NCBI RefSeq assembly: GCF_038561935.1
Contig: NZ_CP102770.1
Coordinates: 9,300,001-9,364,000 of the forward strand
From: Myxococcus stipitatus
Lineage (GTDB): Bacteria > Myxococcota > Myxococcia > Myxococcales > Myxococcaceae
DNA length: 64,000 bases
Direction: 5' to 3'
Part shown: positions 33,776 through 42,291 of the stretch, piece after piece
How positions within the stretch are numbered: position 1 is the stretch's first letter
Layout of the letters: every line of letters starts with the position of its first letter
Notes under the pieces: generated by a model
What the model was told of the DNA's origin: nothing
The model's input: the letters and a program-made list of their open reading frames with translations, nothing else
The model's database searches: none
Made by a program: the position numbers and the translations under genes

Positions 33776-34896
33776 CCGCGTCCACGTCCCAGCGGCTCCG
33801 CTCCTTCGTCACCGGCCAGGTGGAGCTCTCGCGCGCCGTGGCGCTCGCCCTCAAGGCCCGCCCGTTCAACCCCTACCCGTATCTCAAGCCCCTCATCGAG
33901 CGGGCCTCGGGCGTGCGCGAGCCCCCCATCAGCGCCACGCCCCACACCGTCGTGTACACGCGGGGCAGCATGCGACTGCTGCGCTACGCGGCCCCGCGCC
34001 GGCGCCACCGCACCCCCATCCTGTTCGTCTATTCCCTCATCAACCGCTGGTACATCCTCGACTTCCTCCCGGGCCGCAGCCTCATCGAGCACCTCACCCA
34101 CGAGGGCTTCGACGTCTACGCCATCGACTGGGGCATCCCCGGACAGGATGAGGAGCGCCTCACCTGGTCGGACCTGCTCGGCGGGCTCATCCAGACCGCG
34201 GTGCGGTGGACGCTCCGCGCCAGCAAGAGCCCGGACCTCACCCTCTATGGCTACTGCATGGGCGGCACCCTCGCGCTGGCCTACACGTCGCTGTACCCGG
34301 AGGGCGTTCGCAACCTCGTGGCCCAGGCCACCCCCGTCGACTTCAGCCAGGGCGGCGTCTACACGCTGTGGACCTCCGCCAACCACTTCGACGTGGACTC
34401 CCTGGTGGACGCCTACGGCAACGTGCCCACCCCGGTGCTGGAGAGCGGCTTCCTCATGGTCGCCCCCGTGCAGCGGCTCACGCGCTGGCTGGAGGCGTGC
34501 CGTCGCATCGACGACCCGGAGTTCATCACCACGTTCCTCGCCATGGAGCGCTGGGGCGCCGACCCCGTGCCCTTCCCCGGCGAGGTCTATCGCCAGTACA
34601 TCAAGGACTGCTACCAGCAGAACCTCTTCCACCAGGGCCTCATGAAGGTCGGCGGAGAGAGCGTGGACCTGCGCCGCATCCAGGCCTCCGTCCTCAACGT
34701 CATCGCCGAGCAGGACACCATCGCCTTCCCCGCCATGAGCGAGCCGCTGGCGAACCTCGTCGGCGCGAAGGACGTCGAGACGCGCCGCTATCCCGTGGGC
34801 CACATCGGCCTGTCCGCGTCCAGCAAGGGCCCCACCCACGTCTGGCCGTCCATCTCCGCGTGGATTGCCGCCCGCTCACGAGGCCAGGAGCCATGA
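33772..34896 (+). CDS. phaC: Class III poly(R)-hydroxyalkanoate synthase subunit PhaC
   Basis: A 374-residue alpha/beta-hydrolase-fold polymerase. The lipase-like box YGYCMGG puts the nucleophile at Cys162, with Asp315 (AEQDTIAF) and His344 (PVGHIGLSASSKG) completing the triad. The WYILDFLPGRSLIEHL and GFDVYAIDWG segments are strongly conserved in PhaC. The length is that of class III subunits, which need PhaE. It polymerises hydroxyacyl-CoA into carbon-storage granules. It overlaps both its upstream and its downstream neighbour by four bases, so it is the second gene of a coupled operon. No phaA or phaB is nearby. Confidence 0.9.
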   Translation: MTASTSQRLRSFVTGQVELSRAVALALKARPFNPYPYLKPLIERASGVREPPISATPHTVVYTRGSMRLLRYAAPRRRHRTPILFVYSLINRWYILDFLPGRSLIEHLTHEGFDVYAIDWGIPGQDEERLTWSDLLGGLIQTAVRWTLRASKSPDLTLYGYCMGGTLALAYTSLYPEGVRNLVAQATPVDFSQGGVYTLWTSANHFDVDSLVDAYGNVPTPVLESGFLMVAPVQRLTRWLEACRRIDDPEFITTFLAMERWGADPVPFPGEVYRQYIKDCYQQNLFHQGLMKVGGESVDLRRIQASVLNVIAEQDTIAFPAMSEPLANLVGAKDVETRRYPVGHIGLSASSKGPTHVWPSISAWIAARSRGQEP

Positions 34897-35795
34897 TGCA
34901 CTCCGTCCCATCTGCGGGCGTCCAGGTGCGCGAGGGTGTCATCCGGTTGAAGGACGGACGGCGGCTCGCCTACGTGGAGTCAGGAGACCTGGAGGGCCTC
35001 CCTGTCTTCTTCATCCACGGCAACCCGGGCTCGCGCTACATGCGGCATCCGGATGACCGGCTCACCCACCGGCTCGGCGTGCGGCTCATCACCCCGGACC
35101 GACCCGGTTACGGCCTGTCCGACTATCAGTCCGGCCGCACGCTGCTCGACTTCCCCTCCGACCTCGAGCAGCTCGCCAACGCGCTGAAGGTGGACCGCTT
35201 CTCCCTCTTCGGCGTGTCCGCGGGCGGGCCCTATGTCGCCGCGTCCGCATGGCACCTGGGGGAGCGCATCCTCCGCGCGTCCATCGTCTCCGGCGCCGCG
35301 CCCCTGAAGCGTCCCGGCGGCATGGAGGGCGTCAATCGCGAGTACCGCAACGCCTATGCCCTCGCCGCATGGCCCGAGTGGCTCCTGCACCCGCTGATGG
35401 CGATGCATGACCGACAGGTGCGCGCACAGCCCGAGCGTGCCCTGGCGGCGCTCATCCACCACGCGTCGGAGGATGACCGGCACGTGCTCTCCGACCCGCT
35501 CATCGCCGCGCAGGTGCAGGGCTGGCGGCGCGAGGCCACCCGACGAGGCGTGTCCGGCATGCGTCGCGAGGCGCACATCCTGGCCTCCCCCTGGGACTTC
35601 CCGCTCGAGGAGATTCGGGGCGCGGTGGACCTCTGGTACTGGGAAGGCGACAGCATCGTCCCGCCGCAGATGGGCCGCTACCTCGCCTCGCGCATCCCGG
35701 GCGCCGTGCCTCACTTCCTCCCAGGCGGCGGCCACTTCTCCATCTACTCCCACTGGCAGGACATCCTCGCGCCCCTCGCACGGCGGAGCCCGTGA
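34893..35795 (+). CDS. Alpha/beta hydrolase in the phaC operon
   Basis: A 300-residue cytoplasmic hydrolase. The HGNPGS oxyanion loop, DRPGYGLSD, nucleophile elbow GVSAGG, an Asp in WEGDSIVPP and GGGHFS with the catalytic His are all present. It starts ATGATG overlapping the phaC stop. It could be a thioesterase or depolymerase-type enzyme working with PhaC, but the substrate is not readable. The stop shares GTGA with the next gene. Confidence 0.85.
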   Translation: MMHSVPSAGVQVREGVIRLKDGRRLAYVESGDLEGLPVFFIHGNPGSRYMRHPDDRLTHRLGVRLITPDRPGYGLSDYQSGRTLLDFPSDLEQLANALKVDRFSLFGVSAGGPYVAASAWHLGERILRASIVSGAAPLKRPGGMEGVNREYRNAYALAAWPEWLLHPLMAMHDRQVRAQPERALAALIHHASEDDRHVLSDPLIAAQVQGWRREATRRGVSGMRREAHILASPWDFPLEEIRGAVDLWYWEGDSIVPPQMGRYLASRIPGAVPHFLPGGGHFSIYSHWQDILAPLARRSP

Positions 35796-36559
35796 CAACG
35801 GACGCGAGGCCCTGGCCTCGCAAGGCCTTCATCGAAGAGGAGTCCCACGGGCGGATGGAGCCCGAGATGCGGCTGCTCCTCGAAGGGCTGCACGCGCGGA
35901 ACATCCCCACCGAGACCTTCACCGCCAAGCGACTGGAGCGCCGTCAGCTGCCGCTCGCCCCGGACACCCTCGTCGCGGGCTACGTGCCCACGGTGCTGGG
36001 CGCGCTGAAGCAGCTGGGCATCGAGCCACCGCCCACCCACGACTATCCGCCCAGCCTCGCGCCCTACCTGCACCGCCGACTCTGGACGAGCACCGTGCGC
36101 CAGCTCACCTCGCGCCTGCTCGACGCCTCCAGTGCGCCCGTGTTCGCCAAGCCCCAGGGCCGCAGGAAGCGCTTCACCGGCCACGTCTTCCAGAGCGCGG
36201 ACGACCTCCTGTTCCTGGAGCGGGCCTCACACGCCACGCCGCTCATCTGCTCGGACGTGGTGCGGTGGCGCGGCGAGTACCGCGTCTTCGTCGTCCATGG
36301 CGAGGCCGTGGGCATCCGGCACTACGCGGGGGACCCGGCGGTGGTGCTCGACCTGCCTCGCGTCCACGAGGCCCTCCAGCGCCTGGAGTCAGCGGGCGAG
36401 GCGACCGCGGGCTATGCCGTCGACTTCGGCGTGCTCGACACGGGAGAGACCGCGCTCGTCGAGTGGAACGACGGCTTCTCCCTGGGGGCCTACGGCCTGG
36501 ACGCCGCGAGCTACACGGCGCTCACGGCCGCGCGCTGGTGCGAGCTGACGGGCCTCTGA
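35792..36559 (+). CDS. ATP-grasp domain protein (R2K clade, DUF4343-like)
   Basis: A 255-residue protein with a GTG start inside the previous stop (GTGA). It has FAKPQGRRKRFTGHVF (ATP-binding lysine region), ICSDVVRWRGEYRVFVVHGEAVG and VDFGVLDTGETALVEWNDGFSLGAYG, the metal-binding and glycine parts of ATP-grasp ligases of the R2K type, which are often encoded near peptide or phage modules. It lacks a long N-terminal domain. Its place as last gene of a phaC operon is unexpected; it may ligate an amino acid or modify a protein. The role is unknown. Confidence 0.75.
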   Translation: MTTDARPWPRKAFIEEESHGRMEPEMRLLLEGLHARNIPTETFTAKRLERRQLPLAPDTLVAGYVPTVLGALKQLGIEPPPTHDYPPSLAPYLHRRLWTSTVRQLTSRLLDASSAPVFAKPQGRRKRFTGHVFQSADDLLFLERASHATPLICSDVVRWRGEYRVFVVHGEAVGIRHYAGDPAVVLDLPRVHEALQRLESAGEATAGYAVDFGVLDTGETALVEWNDGFSLGAYGLDAASYTALTAARWCELTGL

Positions 36560-36574
36560 CGGACGGCGCGCGAC

Positions 36575-37324
36575 TCAGGCGACGCGCGTCTCGGTGGCCA
36601 CGGCCATCTGCGGGAGGGGCTCGGAAATCGGCTCCCCGTCCTCGCCCAGCACCACCGGCTTGATGCCCAGCTTGCGCTCCACCAGGGCGTGGCCCAGGTA
36701 GACGAAGGGCGTCAGGCCGATGGCCACGAGCATCTTCACCACGTAGGAGGTGAGGATGATCTTGAAGATGACGTCGGTGGGGAGCACGCCCGTCCACGCG
36801 ACGAACTGCACCACCACCGTGTCGATGAGCTGGGAGACCAGCGTGGAGCCCGTCGCGCGCAGCCACAGCTGCTTGTTCTTCGTGATGCGCTTGAGCAGGT
36901 TGAAGATGGTGATGTCGCAGAACTGCGCCACCAGGTAGGCCACCATCGACGCGACGAGGATGCGCTGCGAGCCGGAGAAGACGTTGACGAACGCGCTCTC
37001 CACCGTGCCCGTGAAGTCGGGCGAGCGCGTCAGCGGCGCGAAGGGAATCTGCACGGCGATGGCAATCACCGTGTACGCGAAGATGGCCATGAAGAAGCCC
37101 ACCCACGTGACGAAGCGGGCGGCCTTCTTGCCATAGAACTCGTTGAGGAGGTCCGTGAGCAGGAACGTCACCGGGAAGGGCAACATGCCCATGGACATCA
37201 CCGAGATGACGAAGCCGAGGTTCACCTCGAACAGCTTCACGCCGATGAGGTCTCCCACGACCAGCGACGTGACGAACACCGTCGCGAGGACCACGAAGAA
37301 CTGCATCCGCCTGTCGAGGTTCAT
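36575..37324 (-). CDS. yhhQ: Queuosine precursor transporter (YhhQ/VUT family)
   Basis: A 249-residue inner-membrane protein with six or so TM helices: FFVVLATVFVTSLVVGDLIGVKLF, the conserved PFPVTFLLTDLLNEFYGKKAARFVTWVGF, LVASMVAYLVAQFCDITIF and SQLIDTVVVQFVAW. These are hallmarks of the VUT/YhhQ family that imports preQ0/preQ1 or queuine for tRNA queuosine. The ATG at 37324 follows AAGGGA; upstream starts overlap into a non-conserved region. A folate-type FolB gene ends upstream, a possible pterin link. Confidence 0.9.
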   Translation of the reverse strand: MNLDRRMQFFVVLATVFVTSLVVGDLIGVKLFEVNLGFVISVMSMGMLPFPVTFLLTDLLNEFYGKKAARFVTWVGFFMAIFAYTVIAIAVQIPFAPLTRSPDFTGTVESAFVNVFSGSQRILVASMVAYLVAQFCDITIFNLLKRITKNKQLWLRATGSTLVSQLIDTVVVQFVAWTGVLPTDVIFKIILTSYVVKMLVAIGLTPFVYLGHALVERKLGIKPVVLGEDGEPISEPLPQMAVATETRVA

Positions 37325-37418
37325 GCCGTCGTTTCCCTTGGGCTCCCAAGTCCGCGTCATACCGCGCCTCGCGCCCGGGGGAGTAGCCCCACCCCCACGC
37401 CAGACGCGGCGACCGTCC

Positions 37419-38252
37419 TCAAGGCTGCTTGTCGGCGGACAGGCCGGGCGCGGCGGGCTCGTCATGCGGGTAGTACGAGGTGCCCGTGATGAGCGGAAGC
37501 CCCTCCGCCGAGGCGCTGGCCCCTTCCGCTTCCAGGAAGCGCGGCCGGTACACGCTCAGCACCGTCTGCTCCTGCCCGGTGGGATTCTCGTAGCTGCGCG
37601 GGAAGCCTCGGGGCCAGTGGAACGCCAGGCCCCGCTCCACGGGCTGGCCCTGCGCCCGCAGTCCCGTGCCCAGCATCAGCTCGCTCTCCTCCATCGCGGT
37701 GTTCGCGCTCGCGGGGACGCGGCCTCCGGGCTTCACGCGCAGCCGGTACACGCCATAGCCCGCGCCCTCGTGGATGATGTCCAGCCGGCCGAAGGAGCGC
37801 TCCTCGGAGGCGTAGTGCATCTCATCCGCCGTGCGGTGGACCTGGAGCGACGGCACCGCGAGCCCATGCAGCGCCAGGGGCTTGATGACTCGCACCGTGG
37901 CCGCGGTCACCTGCGCGCGCGGCACATCCGACGTGGGCGGGGCGAGCAGGTAGCGGCTCACCGCCTCGACCGCGGACTCCAGGAGCTCGAAGCGGCAGGC
38001 CTCCAGCAGGAAGCGAAGCTCTCCCGCCAGCCGCCCATAGTTCACCGTGTGCGCCAGCCTGCCGCCCGTCGCCGCGTTGCGCGTGTCCAGGAAGAGGGCC
38101 ACGTCCAACCGGAGCGGCTGAGCCTGCACACGCTCGCGGTTGTAGATGCCCACGATGCAGTCCACCGTGAGGCCGCGCAGCTCGATGACGTCGAGCGGAC
38201 GGCCCTGGGTGTCGTGGACGACGGGGGGATGGAACGCCAGCTCCGCGCTCAT
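37419..38252 (-). CDS. FolB-like dihydroneopterin aldolase fused to a cupin domain
   Basis: A 277-residue cytoplasmic protein. Residues about 15-125 are a FolB/dihydroneopterin aldolase domain: IELRGLTVDCIVGIYNRERVQAQPLRLDVAL, TVNYGRLAGELRFLLE, and VRVIKPLAL, whose Lys is the expected catalytic base. Residues about 130-260 form a cupin-like beta domain (LDIIHEGAGYGVYRLRVKPGGRVPAS, then SELMLGTGL and FHWPRGFPRSYEN). This pairing is unusual. It may have a modified pterin-related substrate rather than serve in folate synthesis. It is followed by yhhQ after about 95 bases. Confidence 0.8.
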   Translation of the reverse strand: MSAELAFHPPVVHDTQGRPLDVIELRGLTVDCIVGIYNRERVQAQPLRLDVALFLDTRNAATGGRLAHTVNYGRLAGELRFLLEACRFELLESAVEAVSRYLLAPPTSDVPRAQVTAATVRVIKPLALHGLAVPSLQVHRTADEMHYASEERSFGRLDIIHEGAGYGVYRLRVKPGGRVPASANTAMEESELMLGTGLRAQGQPVERGLAFHWPRGFPRSYENPTGQEQTVLSVYRPRFLEAEGASASAEGLPLITGTSYYPHDEPAAPGLSADKQP

Positions 38253-38369
38253 CGCCTCACGCTCCCCTGGCCATCAGCGAGGAGGAGGTGTCGGCGGCCT
38301 GCACTGGAGGGGGAGGCGATGCGCATGGGGCGCACTGACTAACAGGCCCCACGCGGAAAGGCATCGGGG

Positions 38370-38418
38370 AGAAAACACGAAGGGCGATGCCGGATACCCC
38401 CGTATCCGAGCACCGCCC
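38370..38418 (-). terminator. Terminator of the small secreted protein gene
   Basis: GGATAC and GTATCC (loop CCCC) form a perfect 6-bp core extended by GGGCG/CGCCC outer pairs with small internal bulges. On the minus strand it is followed by TTCGTGTTTTC. It lies about 35 bases past the stop of the gene and is plausible as an intrinsic terminator. Confidence 0.55.
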
Positions 38419-38453
38419 CTCGACCCCCAAATCATCCCGGTTCCCCGTGAGGA

Positions 38454-38924
38454 CTACCGGACGTAGCTGGCCGCGTGGGTCCGCCCCGAGTACCAGCCCC
38501 CGTTGTTGCCGCGCTCGTAGGAGACCCAGACCCACTCGGTGGTCTGCTCATACCGGCCCGGCACCCAGCGGTCCTCGTAGTAGCCCCCCCGGCAGCGGGT
38601 GGAGTGGTGGCCGCGGCGGCCATGACGCTCGCGGCAGACCTCCGGCACCCAGACCTGCTCGTAGCGACCATCGACCCAGCGGTTCACCGTCTGCAGCTCG
38701 TAGCGGCCACGGGCGCGGGGAGCCGGACGCGGCGCCGGAGCGTGGTCGCAGTAGCGGTTGTGGGAGTGGGCTTCGTAGGTGTCCGGGTGGCTGTTCCGCT
38801 CATCCCGGCGACGGGCCTCCTGCGTGGCCCAACCGCTCATGCTGCCGTCCTCCGCCAGCGCCGTCGAAGAACCAAGGAACAGGGTGCCGAGAGCCAGGGT
38901 GGTGAGCGCGGTCTTGAAAGCCAT
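38454..38924 (-). CDS. Small secreted Arg/Tyr/Trp-rich protein
   Basis: A 156-residue protein with a signal peptide (about 1-25, FKTALTTLALGTLFLGSSTALA). The mature part contains a repeated module, RWVDGRYEQVWVPEVC and RWVPGRYEQTTEWVWVS, built of Trp/Tyr strands and basic residues, plus a His/Pro-rich spacer. GGAGGAAG precedes the ATG. Such WVxGRYEQ modules recur in myxobacterial secreted proteins of unknown function. Its high charge and aromatic content suggest surface or matrix binding; this is inference. Confidence 0.75.
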   Translation of the reverse strand: MAFKTALTTLALGTLFLGSSTALAEDGSMSGWATQEARRRDERNSHPDTYEAHSHNRYCDHAPAPRPAPRARGRYELQTVNRWVDGRYEQVWVPEVCRERHGRRGHHSTRCRGGYYEDRWVPGRYEQTTEWVWVSYERGNNGGWYSGRTHAASYVR

Positions 38925-39091
38925 TTGTTTCTTCCTCCGTCGTGTTGAACCTTCTGACGGGGACCCCTCCCGGACATTCAATCCCCCTCGCACGCGGGCG
39001 GATTCCATCCGTGTGCGGATGTAGGACAGGACACAGGTTCCCCTCGAAGCGGGCGCGCCCTGGCTCCAGGTGCGCTACATCCGCGGACACC

Positions 39092-39808
39092 ATGTTCCAC
39101 CCTCAAGGGCCCACCTTCCTCGAGCTGGCCGAACAAGCGTTGACCTCCGTCGAGCGCGGCTATGACCTGCTCGCGCCCAAGTTCGACTACACGCCGTTCC
39201 GCACGCCGGACCCGGTGCTGCGGGCGTCCATCGACGCGCTGGGCTCCGCGGGCTCCATCGGCACGGCGCTCGACGTGTGCTGTGGAACGGGCGCCGCCAT
39301 GCGCATGCTGCGTCCGCTCGCGCGGGAGCATGTCGCGGGCATCGACGTGAGCCAGGGCATGCTCGACGAGGCCCAGCGCCGCCTCGCCGATGCACCCGGC
39401 ACCGCTGGCTTCCAATTCATCCGCGGTGACGCGCTGGAGATGACGTTCGACGCAGAGTTCGACGTCGTCACCTGCTTCGGCGCGTTCGGACACATCCTCG
39501 AGGAGGATGAGCCCCGCCTGCTGCGAGGCATCCACCGGGCCCTGCGTCCGGGAGGCCGGTTCCTCTTCGTCACCGGCCATCCCCCTTCACCGCTGCGCCC
39601 GGGCTACTGGGTCGCGAAGGGCTTCAACGCCGCCATCCGCGTGCGCAACGCGCTCTGGAAGCCGCCATTCGTCATGTACTACCTGACGTTCCTGGTGCCT
39701 CGTGCCCGCGCGCTGCTGGAGGCGGAAGGGTTCACCGTCGAGGTGCGCGACGGCATCCTCCCCGAGCCCTTCACGCCCCTGGCGACCGTCATCGCCACGA
39801 AGCGCTGA
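39092..39808 (+). CDS. Class I SAM-dependent methyltransferase
   Basis: A 238-residue soluble enzyme with the Rossmann motif I ALDVCCGTGAAMRMLR, motif II GIDVSQGMLDEAQRR, FIRGDALEMTFDAEFDVVTCFGAFGHI and the post-motif LRPGGRFLFVTG. The substrate is unknown; the C-terminal helices PFVMYYLTFLVPRARALLEAEGF suggest a hydrophobic or quinone-like acceptor. It ends four bases before the convergent MBL hydrolase gene. Confidence 0.9.
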   Translation: MFHPQGPTFLELAEQALTSVERGYDLLAPKFDYTPFRTPDPVLRASIDALGSAGSIGTALDVCCGTGAAMRMLRPLAREHVAGIDVSQGMLDEAQRRLADAPGTAGFQFIRGDALEMTFDAEFDVVTCFGAFGHILEEDEPRLLRGIHRALRPGGRFLFVTGHPPSPLRPGYWVAKGFNAAIRVRNALWKPPFVMYYLTFLVPRARALLEAEGFTVEVRDGILPEPFTPLATVIATKR

Positions 39809-39812
39809 CGCG

Positions 39813-40727
39813 CTACTTGCCGTCCGTGGCCGTCTTCGGCTCGGCCTTCGCGGACAGGCCGCGGTACAGCGTCTGCAGCCAGAAGTCCTCCTTGATGGCG
39901 CCACTCCCGAAGGACTTGAGGCTCTCCGGCACCCCCTCCGCCGTCACCTGCTCGATGCTCTTCCCCGCGGCAATCTTGGCGCGCACCATCGACACCGACT
40001 CACGCAGCATCGCCAGGAAGCGCTCCAGGCCCGCGCGGTCCGACAGCGTTCCGTGGCCCGGGATGATCTTCGCGCCGGGCGGGAGCGTCTCGAGCACCTT
40101 CTCCACGTTGCGGACAAAGCCCTCCACCGTGCCGCCGCTGTTGTAGATGTCGATGAAGGGGAACATGTCGACGAAGAACAGGTCGCCCATGTGCACCACG
40201 TTGGAGCCGGTGAAGTACACCACCGTATCGCCATCCGTGTGGCCCGCGGGCAGGTGCAGCAGGCGGACCTCCTCGCCGTTGAAGTACACCGACATGCCCG
40301 AGTCGTAGGTGATGACCGGCAGCGCCTCCGGCTTCGCGGGAGGAACGGGGTCCCCCATTCCGCCCGCGCGCCCCGCCGCCATGCGGTTGCGCACTTCCCG
40401 ATGCGCGAGGATGCGCGCTTCACGGCCGAAGATGGCGTTGCCGCCCACGTGGTCGCCGTGCCAGTGCGTGTTCACCAGGTACTCAATCTTCTTCTTGCTC
40501 AGCTTGTCCAAGGCCTTGTGGATCTTGGGTGCCAGGGGCGCGTACTGGTCGTCGATGACGAGCAATCCGTCAGGGCCCACCGACACGCCGATGTTGCCGC
40601 CCTTGCCCACCACCATGTGGATGTTCCCCGCGACGGGGCTGCTCGTCACCTCCGCCTTCTCCACATCCTTCGGCTGCGCCAGGGCCAGCGCGGGAAACAC
40701 GACCAGGACCGCCACCAGGTTTCGCAT
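39813..40727 (-). CDS. Secreted MBL-fold metallo-hydrolase
   Basis: A 304-residue periplasmic protein with signal peptide (about 1-18, ending ALAQP). Metal ligands are in NTHWHGDHVGG (His88, His90, Asp92, His93), then LPAGHTDGDTVVYF, MGDLFF and the final PGHGTLSD, placing it in the metallo-beta-lactamase superfamily. The SxGxxxGF segments resemble uncharacterised cyclase or glyoxalase-like groups rather than true beta-lactamases. Substrate unknown. Confidence 0.85.
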   Translation of the reverse strand: MRNLVAVLVVFPALALAQPKDVEKAEVTSSPVAGNIHMVVGKGGNIGVSVGPDGLLVIDDQYAPLAPKIHKALDKLSKKKIEYLVNTHWHGDHVGGNAIFGREARILAHREVRNRMAAGRAGGMGDPVPPAKPEALPVITYDSGMSVYFNGEEVRLLHLPAGHTDGDTVVYFTGSNVVHMGDLFFVDMFPFIDIYNSGGTVEGFVRNVEKVLETLPPGAKIIPGHGTLSDRAGLERFLAMLRESVSMVRAKIAAGKSIEQVTAEGVPESLKSFGSGAIKEDFWLQTLYRGLSAKAEPKTATDGK

Positions 40728-40808
40728 GACAAAACTCTCGGGGGACAACGAGGCTCGAACGGCCGCCGCGAACAATAGGCCCGGCCTCGGGATTCCCACG
40801 AAGGAGAA

Positions 40809-41321
40809 TCATGTTTCACGCGGTGCGTAGTCCACGGCCACCACGGTGTATTCGACGGCGCCGCGGGGACGCTCCACCTGCACGGACTCTCCCACTTCCT
40901 TGCCGAGGAGCGCCTTCGCCAGCGGAGACTCCACGCTGAGCCGGCCCGACTTCACCTCCGCTTCGTCCGGGCCCACGATGCGATAGCGAACCTGCTCACC
41001 GTCCTCGTCCTCGAGCCGCACCCACGCGCCGAAGAACACGCGCCCCGCCTGCGAGGCGTCGGGCTCCACCACGCGCACCTCCTCGAGGGTCGCCGCGAGC
41101 TGCCGGGCCCGCCGCTCACGCTCCTGCCGCCGCACTCCCGCCTCCAGCGGGGTCAGCCCTTCCGCGCCGGCGTCCGGCCCCTGCGTGGCCGTGAGCTCGT
41201 CCTGCAGGGCGCGATACCCTTCGGGCGTGATGTAGCGCTTGTCGCCCGAGGCGGACCTGGGACGCAGCGGCAGCAGCTCCGCGTCTCCTCCCGAGTCTTC
41301 CTTCGTGAAGGCCTTCGACAT
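40809..41321 (-). CDS. greB: Transcript cleavage factor GreB-type
   Basis: A 170-residue protein. It starts MSKAFTKED and has KRYITPEGYRALQDEL at the beginning of the N-terminal coiled coil, then the C-terminal FKBP-like domain (WVRLEDEDGEQVRYRIVGPDEAEV, SVESPLAKALLGKEVGESVQV). Gre factors enter the RNA polymerase secondary channel and trigger cleavage of backtracked RNA. The coiled-coil tip normally carries two acidic residues; here that region is GPDAGAEGLTPLE, so the acidic pair may be Asp/Glu within it. The promoter and neighbours look independent. Confidence 0.85.
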   Translation of the reverse strand: MSKAFTKEDSGGDAELLPLRPRSASGDKRYITPEGYRALQDELTATQGPDAGAEGLTPLEAGVRRQERERRARQLAATLEEVRVVEPDASQAGRVFFGAWVRLEDEDGEQVRYRIVGPDEAEVKSGRLSVESPLAKALLGKEVGESVQVERPRGAVEYTVVAVDYAPRET

Positions 41322-41555
41322 GCCCCGCTCAGCCTCGTCCGCTCGCGATGTTTCGCGGTCAGGAGGATACGCCCGTGCTCCTCAAGGAGTGCATGCGAGG
41401 CGGGCCGGGCAAGCGGGAGCGAGCACGGGCGGGCGGCTTCAGCGAGGCCCCGCCATGTGGACTCTCGGGGCGACCACGCCGAGGAAGCCGCATCACGGAC
41501 CGCCTCCACGCGAAGCTCGACCGAGCCTCGCGCGGAGGGAGTCCGACGCTCGCGC

Positions 41556-42038
41556 TCAGGTACCCGGCGTGGCGGAGGGCTGCTGCGCGGGGGCGGGCTC
41601 GGAGCCCGTCGTGGCGGCGGGCGTCTCGGCGGCGGGGGCCGGAGCCGCGGGGGCCTGCTCCGTGGCGGCGGGCGTCTGCGCGGCGGCCTGGCCGGCGGGG
41701 ACGTGCTCCAGGCGGTACGTCGTCACGCCCTTGGGCAGCACCACCTCCACCAGCGGGTTCTCCTTCATCAGGACGGCGGACGGCTCCAGCGTCACCAGAC
41801 CGTCCGCGTCGCTCACCACGTTGACGCGCGTGCGCAGCTCGCCCGCGCGCACCCGCGCGCCCTTCACGGGCTTGCCCGAGCCATCCACCACGCGCAGCAC
41901 CACCGGCGCCTGCGCAGAGGAGGCATCCGTGACGGCGGCCGTCGCCATCAGGTCCTTGTACGACGGACGCAGGGCACAGGCGGTCAGCAGCGAGGTGGCG
42001 GTCAGGGCAACGGTCAGCAGGGCTCGGCGAAGGCTCAT
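41556..42038 (-). CDS. Lipoprotein with Ala/Pro-rich tail
   Basis: A 160-residue predicted lipoprotein with the lipobox LLTAC (Cys near 20). Residues about 40-105 form an Ig-like/carboxypeptidase-regulatory-like domain (VVLRVVDGSGKPVKGARVRAGELRTRVNVVSDADGLVTLE). The last 50 residues are low-complexity Ala/Pro/Thr/Glu (AAAQTPAATEQAPAAP...). The ATG at 42038 was chosen because the lipoprotein signal starts there. Function unknown; probably an envelope protein. Confidence 0.75.
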   Translation of the reverse strand: MSLRRALLTVALTATSLLTACALRPSYKDLMATAAVTDASSAQAPVVLRVVDGSGKPVKGARVRAGELRTRVNVVSDADGLVTLEPSAVLMKENPLVEVVLPKGVTTYRLEHVPAGQAAAQTPAATEQAPAAPAPAAETPAATTGSEPAPAQQPSATPGT

Positions 42039-42291
42039 GGAGATTCCGGACGGACGTGAGGGGACTATCGGGCGCGGGAGCATAGCCGCAGACGGCGGAG
42101 CGCCAAGTCCCAGGGCGCTCGACTCGGGGGCTGGTGAGCCTGTTTTCCCTGGGTTCCACCCAATCGACCGGCCCAGGGCCCGCCTGGGAGCCCACCCCCG
42201 CCAGGAGGAGGCGGCCCTTCCACATGTCCGCCACCAGACCCACCTGAAGGGGCAGCGGGAGAACTCCGCCCGCCTTGGGAGGTCCGCAGCC

